NCBI GenBank assembly: GCA_027067895.1 | Contig: JAMOUY010000263.1 | Coordinates: 1-7,711, forward strand | Direction of reading: 5' to 3' | Source of the DNA: Acidobacteriota bacterium | GTDB taxonomy: Bacteria; Acidobacteriota; Holophagae; Thermotomaculales; Thermotomaculaceae | DNA length: 7,711 bases | In this document: in pieces, positions 5,801 to 7,711 of the stretch | Position numbering within the stretch: the stretch's first letter is position 1 | How the letters are laid out: each line of letters opens with the position of its first letter | Translations under genes and position numbers: made by a program | The notes under the pieces: model-generated | The model's input: the letters and a program-made list of their open reading frames with translations, nothing else | What the model was told of the DNA's origin: nothing | Databases searched by the model: none

Positions 5801-6494
5801 CCATAATAAAAAGGTAATCTGCATAATCGGTAATTGTGTCAAAATCTATTCTGTCACTCCAATTGACTGCTGGCGTATCAACAACTACAATGCTTCCCGG
5901 TAAATTTGAATGAAAGTAATTTGAAATTTCTTGAATAAAGGTATTGAAATATGCTCTGTCGGAAGATGAAGGAAGTTCAAAGTCAATGCATACTCCGTCT
6001 GCGCCGGCGTTTTTAACCTGATTAAAAAGATTTTCTATGCAATTTTGCCTGTTTGTTGAACTTTGAATAAGGGTTCTTATTGAACTGCTTCCGAATAATG
6101 TTGCGGTGAGAATTACTTTTACTCCGTGAGCATGAGCCTCGTTAATTGGGGCGGACGAAGGCCAGCCGTTTAAATCTGTTATGTTTCCGCTTGAATTTAA
6201 TTCCGCCGAAAAATAGGCAAGTATTGTGAGCAAATCCCATTGTATGTTTGATGTGCCTGTTTTCCAATGGGTATAGTATCCCAAAACCTCTTTCTTAACT
6301 CTTGGCGTTGAAATGCTTCCTTTGGAAAAAAGTTTGAAATAGTCTTCGCTTTTCAATGGTTTTGGGGAAATATTTTTGTATTCGTTAAACTGAATGTTAT
6401 GAATTGATTGAAATTTTTCAGGTTTTTCTCCGTTTGAAAATACGGTTGTTGTTAATAAAATTGCCATTAAAATTACCGTTATTTTTCTCCGCAT
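2877..6494 (-). CDS. Secreted multidomain GH18 glycosidase with InlB-B-like repeats, PKD-like domain and a modular C-terminus
   Basis: A 1205-residue exported protein. Signal peptide: RRK, hydrophobic core, VFS (1-20). GH18 TIM barrel: about 66-396. Barrel signatures are LGYYTHW (71-77), the catalytic segment DGVCIDFE (166-173), MAYDYHYSGGDPGPVAPL (231-248), LLLGVPYYGYDWP (284-296) and the closing GGTGMWALNYD (371-381). E173 is the expected proton donor; D171, Y233, D234 and W376 are kept, but C169 replaces the central Asp of DGxDxDxE. The MAYDYH...GGxPGPVAP form resembles YaaH/SleL-like GH18 proteins as well as chitinases, so the substrate could be chitin, peptidoglycan or another GlcNAc polymer. 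Four divergent InlB B-repeats follow (398-699), then a PKD-like beta domain (704-790, YEWIATGD and YAPGTYYVKVSATNELG), then about four ~100-residue modules (796-1205). No LPxTG or terminal hydrophobic anchor is seen. ATG at 6494 has AGGAGG seven bases upstream (6502-6507). GH18 assignment is strong; activity and substrate are inferred. Confidence 0.92.
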   Translation of the reverse strand: MRRKITVILMAILLTTTVFSNGEKPEKFQSIHNIQFNEYKNISPKPLKSEDYFKLFSKGSISTPRVKKEVLGYYTHWKTGTSNIQWDLLTILAYFSAELNSSGNITDLNGWPSSAPINEAHAHGVKVILTATLFGSSSIRTLIQSSTNRQNCIENLFNQVKNAGADGVCIDFELPSSSDRAYFNTFIQEISNYFHSNLPGSIVVVDTPAVNWSDRIDFDTITDYADYLFIMAYDYHYSGGDPGPVAPLSYTSGSPWPTWAGIVQTLDDYINGTYGVGDSKKYKLLLGVPYYGYDWPAQKCEIPTSQRANASAVIYSTAVDKAAQYNREWDNYSQTPFYDYNCYTSYPHQAWYDDDVSIGLKYDKVNQYNIGGTGMWALNYDGTRTELWEKIREKFGFFYITATPHGNGTINPSGQIQVDYKKDITLTFNPENGYHISDVKVDGTSVGTPTSYTFSSVSTDHTIDVYFEQDQQQKYTITASAGNGGTITPNGTIEVNEGDSITFTIKPDSGYQIDKVLVDGNDVGAVSTYTFSNVSANHTIKASFKENQVNTYIITATAGNGGQIDPSGNIKVNKGESVTFIITPSNGFRIKSVIVDGKDKGIVNTYTFSNVNSNHTIEANFTEVSDKTYTIKAEAEAGGSISPAGDIEVKEGESITFYITSDRGYTVEKVVVDGQNLGVLSMHTFKDIKANHTIHAYFTEVAEPEAEYFNASTYTGLVALEVKFTCKFHDPENRKIVKYEWIATGDYEGSFETEEPEITLVFYAPGTYYVKVSATNELGIKGESDFITIRPIDLKSYPVSLTGNYVLNDRDIDLKTYLINPFNKTVRISVNTMDNEGKEKAKNITINPYEKIKLNEIISDNSKNGTYQSMITPNSFVVVYQEADGFNLGYSAYQSLNTSPKLFIPHIAEETDYWDTLASIGNKNGKNIVISVNNSGYVLESNYCNIFNLTKFAENIPENNCFGEITDANQSDVLNGYEAFIQKNNDGAAITLSEKTGNKFFIPHIPEEKDIFWTGFTFVNTEDKDGKILFYLYDDSGKMIGTKTLSIGKKQKLKGLFQNLFSDEELQNAVWGYAYSTVKTTGIEIYGVSGGAICGYALPFKGKLSGIIPMAETNNSVWTGVVALNANTQNTTVTFELYNGKGNKVGEKTITISPQTRFKSVLSDLFSISSTDENYFIKFYSTQPIVCIEVKGDRDRTYMKSLNAY
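2880..4109 (-). repeat. C-terminal region of about four divergent ~100-residue modules in the GH18 protein
   Basis: Residues 796-1205 contain recurring units starting near 796, 901, 999 and 1102. Units two and three open with K-x-FIPHI-x-EE-x-D (901-911, 999-1010); unit four has the related GIIPMAETNNSVWTG (1106-1120). The shared pattern is IP-hydrophobic, an aromatic then T-G or D-T, a hydrophobic strand ending in Asn, then alternating strands around a Gly turn (DDSGKMIG 1034-1041, NGKGNKVG 1139-1146), then an LF segment. Unit one is the most divergent. The look is of beta-sandwich adhesive or carbohydrate-binding modules; I cannot assign a named family. Confidence 0.6.
4401..5303 (-). repeat. 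Four tandem 77-residue divergent InlB B-repeats in the GH18 protein
   Basis: Units begin at residues 398, 475, 552 and 629, a constant 77-residue (231-base) period. Each has Y-x-I-x-A, GNGG-x-I or similar, P-x-G-x-I-x-V, GES-x-TF, a GY or GF turn, V-x-VDG, and a closing YTF-S-x-V-x-x-(N/D)HTI-x-x-x-F. Unit four keeps MHTF in place of YTF. This is the divergent InlB B-repeat (Flg_new-like) pattern of secreted bacterial surface proteins, usually a spacer or binding module. The bases diverge between units, so the array is old. Confidence 0.85.
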
Positions 6495-6539
6495 ATAAAT
6501 GCCTCCTAATTTTTTTATAATTTTATTATTTTTCTAAAA

Positions 6540-6568
6540 ATTTTAAAAGAAAAAAATTTATTTTTTAA
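6540..6568 (-). promoter_or_regulatory. Weak candidate promoter of the GH18 gene
   Basis: On the minus strand TTAAAA (6563-6568, four of six) is followed by a 17-base spacer and TAAAAT (6540-6545, five of six). The start would fall near 6533, giving a leader of about 39 bases with AGGAGG at 6502-6507. The whole 63-base gap is almost pure A and T, so the match may be chance. No G/C-rich terminator hairpin for the upstream gene is seen here, and read-through from the pyrF unit is possible. Confidence 0.3.
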
Positions 6569-7067
6569 ACTTGTGAACATCTTTTTTCTTTTTGCATTCG
6601 GAAATAAGGTAGAAAAGCAAGTCTATTTTTTCAACTCCGCTTATGGTTAAGGTTTTGTGTTTTCCTACAATTTTAAATCTAAACATTCCTTTTTGAATCT
6701 CCTCAATTTCTTCGCAGGGAATTTCCCCGCTTCCCGGAAATTTCTTAAACAGGGTGTTTAAAACAATGAGAGAGTCGGGGGTAAGCATTACCTTTAACCC
6801 CCACACGTCAATCAGGGTGTAAAGAAGGACTAAAATAACGCCAAGGCCTGCAACAAGGCTTGCGGCTGATAAAAGTTTCATTGCAAGGTAATAGTCTGCC
6901 GATTGGGGAAAGAGAAGTTGTTTTGCGGTTAAATTTTCCCAAATCTTTTTCACAACAAAAAACTGCCTTGTATAGAAAAAAATCCCTATTCCGCTTATTA
7001 AAAACGCAAAACTCCTTGTCAGTTTTCCGTGTGTAAATACCGCAATGTCATGCGAGTTCGTCTGCAA
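6558..7067 (-). CDS. Small membrane protein with two TM helices and a soluble C-terminal (possibly PH-like) domain
   Basis: I do not recognise a named family with certainty. The 169-residue product has a short N-terminus, TM helix 1 (about 18-38, RSFAFLISGIGIFFYT onward), a linker, TM helix 2 (about 63-88, LLSAASLVAGLGVILVLLYTLIDVWG), and a soluble domain (90-158) with a basic Lys-rich tail (159-169). The soluble part (LKVMLTPDSLIVLNTL, IPCEEIEEIQKG, FRFKIVGKHKTLTISGVEKIDLLFYLI) has the strand order and terminal helix of bacterial PH-like (bPH/DUF304-type) domains that follow paired TM helices; this is an inference from pattern. No ATG fits the frame near the 5' end; TTG at 7065-7067 is preferred because GGCGGTGA, one mismatch from a full Shine-Dalgarno, lies six bases upstream (7074-7081). 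The next in-frame Met is residue 63, which would lose TM1. It overlaps pyrF by 20 bases, implying translational coupling. Confidence 0.8.
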   Translation of the reverse strand: MQTNSHDIAVFTHGKLTRSFAFLISGIGIFFYTRQFFVVKKIWENLTAKQLLFPQSADYYLAMKLLSAASLVAGLGVILVLLYTLIDVWGLKVMLTPDSLIVLNTLFKKFPGSGEIPCEEIEEIQKGMFRFKIVGKHKTLTISGVEKIDLLFYLISECKKKKDVHKFKK

Positions 7068-7711
7068 GTTTTTTCACCGCCTCTTCTATGGATTGGGCCT
7101 TTGTAATAGGCCTGCCTATTACAATATAATCCGTTCCCTTCTCAAATGCCATTTTTGGGGTCATAACCCTTTTCTGGTCGTCTTTGTTTAATGCAAATTC
7201 AGGCCTTATCCCGGGAGTTACGGTTATAAAGTCTTTCCCGCATGCGTTTTTAACAATTTCAATTTCAAGAGGCGAGCATACAACCCCGTCGGCGCCGTTT
7301 TTTTTGCCTATTAAGGCGAGTCTTTTTACCATTTCTTCGGTTGAGTATGCGTATCCGATTTCTTTTAATGCGTTGTTGTCAAGAGAGGTAAGAATTGTAA
7401 CTCCTATTAAGAGAGGCTTGTTTCCGGCGGTTTTGTAGTATTCGTTTAATTTTTCCGCCGTTTTTTTTACCATTTCCGAACCGCCGCTTAAATGGATGTT
7501 AACCATGTCAACACCCAATTTTGCAGCTTCAATTACTGCGTTTGCAACGGTGTTGGGTATGTCGTGAAATTTTAAGTCAAGAAAAACCTTTACGCCCAGA
7601 GATTTTATCTTTTTCACAAGTTGGGGACCTTCCGCCGTGAAAAGTTGTTTTCCTATTTTAAAATAGGTTATATCCGGCTGGCATTTTTCAACAATGCTTA
7701 ACGCTTTGTCC
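7048..7711 (-). CDS. pyrF: Orotidine 5'-phosphate decarboxylase, partial (N-terminus outside window)
   Basis: The enzyme decarboxylates OMP to UMP, the last step of de novo pyrimidine synthesis, in the cytoplasm as a TIM-barrel dimer. The reading frame is open to the right edge: residues DKALSIVEKCQPDITYFKIG, then KQLFTAEGPQLVKKIKSLG, lead into the signature DLKFHDIPNTV (7558-7578 for DLKFHDI), carrying the catalytic Asp-x-Lys-x-x-Asp. Further conserved segments are NIHLSGG, LIGVTILTS, DGVVCSP, ITVTPGIRPE and, near the C-terminus, DYIVIGRPITKA, where Arg contacts the phosphate. About 220 residues are visible; family members run near 230-240, so only some 10-20 N-terminal residues are missing. 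The GTG at 7615-7617 is an internal Val, not the start, because conserved PyrF sequence continues upstream of it. The stop at 7048-7050 lies inside the next gene, an overlap of 20 bases. All expected catalytic residues in view are intact. Confidence 0.97.
   Translation of the reverse strand, partial: DKALSIVEKCQPDITYFKIGKQLFTAEGPQLVKKIKSLGVKVFLDLKFHDIPNTVANAVIEAAKLGVDMVNIHLSGGSEMVKKTAEKLNEYYKTAGNKPLLIGVTILTSLDNNALKEIGYAYSTEEMVKRLALIGKKNGADGVVCSPLEIEIVKNACGKDFITVTPGIRPEFALNKDDQKRVMTPKMAFEKGTDYIVIGRPITKAQSIEEAVKKLADELA

Noticed and set aside
6529..6554. A/T inverted repeat TTTTTCT...AGAAAAA in the gap before the GH18 gene, a possible terminator of the membrane-protein gene
   Set aside because: The stem has a single G-C pair and the interior does not pair; expected by chance in such A/T-only sequence.
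7048..7051. ATGA overlap as a start for the membrane-protein gene
   Set aside because: That ATG is in a different frame and meets a stop after ten codons; the conserved-looking product needs the TTG frame.
7615..7617. GTG as the start of pyrF
   Set aside because: The frame continues to the window edge with conserved PyrF sequence (YFKIG and following residues), so this codon is an internal Val and the true start is outside.

Overview
The window is a bacterial chromosome segment in which every supported gene lies on the minus strand, so transcription runs from high to low coordinates. It holds five complete genes and one cut by the right edge. The DNA is AT-rich by eye. The proteins are rich in Lys, Glu and Ile, and most starts follow a strong AGGAGG-type Shine-Dalgarno site. 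I see no plasmid, phage or insertion-sequence hallmark. The phylum cannot be named safely from this sequence. Exported proteins with clear Sec signal peptides, a periplasmic-type TlpA thioredoxin and a very large secreted multidomain glycosidase would suit a free-living, possibly anaerobic or thermophilic, Gram-negative-type lineage. That is only an inference.

Layout in transcription order. (1) 7711-7048: pyrF, missing only its extreme N-terminus. (2) 7067-6558: a two-TM membrane protein with a soluble C-terminal domain; it starts at a TTG inside the end of pyrF and is probably translationally coupled to it. (3) 6494-2877: a 1205-residue secreted protein with signal peptide, GH18 domain, four 77-residue InlB-B-like repeats, one PKD-like domain and a C-terminal region of about four 100-residue modules that I cannot assign. 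(4) 2825-1674: an exported TPR plus TlpA-type thioredoxin protein, with its own extended -10 promoter and a strong downstream terminator. (5) 1592-624: an FMN-dependent NAD(P)H oxidoreductase closely resembling the PA1024-type NADH:quinone reductase / nitronate monooxygenase family, followed by a strong terminator. (6) 454-8: a MarR-family regulator with a sigma70-like promoter and a near-perfect 27-bp palindrome just downstream of the -10, a very likely autoregulatory operator.

The genes do not form one obvious pathway. pyrF is housekeeping; the GH18 protein acts outside the cell; the TlpA protein handles extracytoplasmic thiol redox; and the flavin oxidoreductase and MarR regulator form a possible stress or redox pair, although each has its own transcription signals. 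The points most worth a second look are the GH18 protein (a Cys replacing one Asp of the catalytic motif, an unusual repeat architecture and the unassigned C-terminal modules), the MarR palindrome, and an intrinsic terminator that may sit inside the 5' leader of the flavin oxidoreductase gene. I found no evidence of a novel multi-gene defence or mobile system here.
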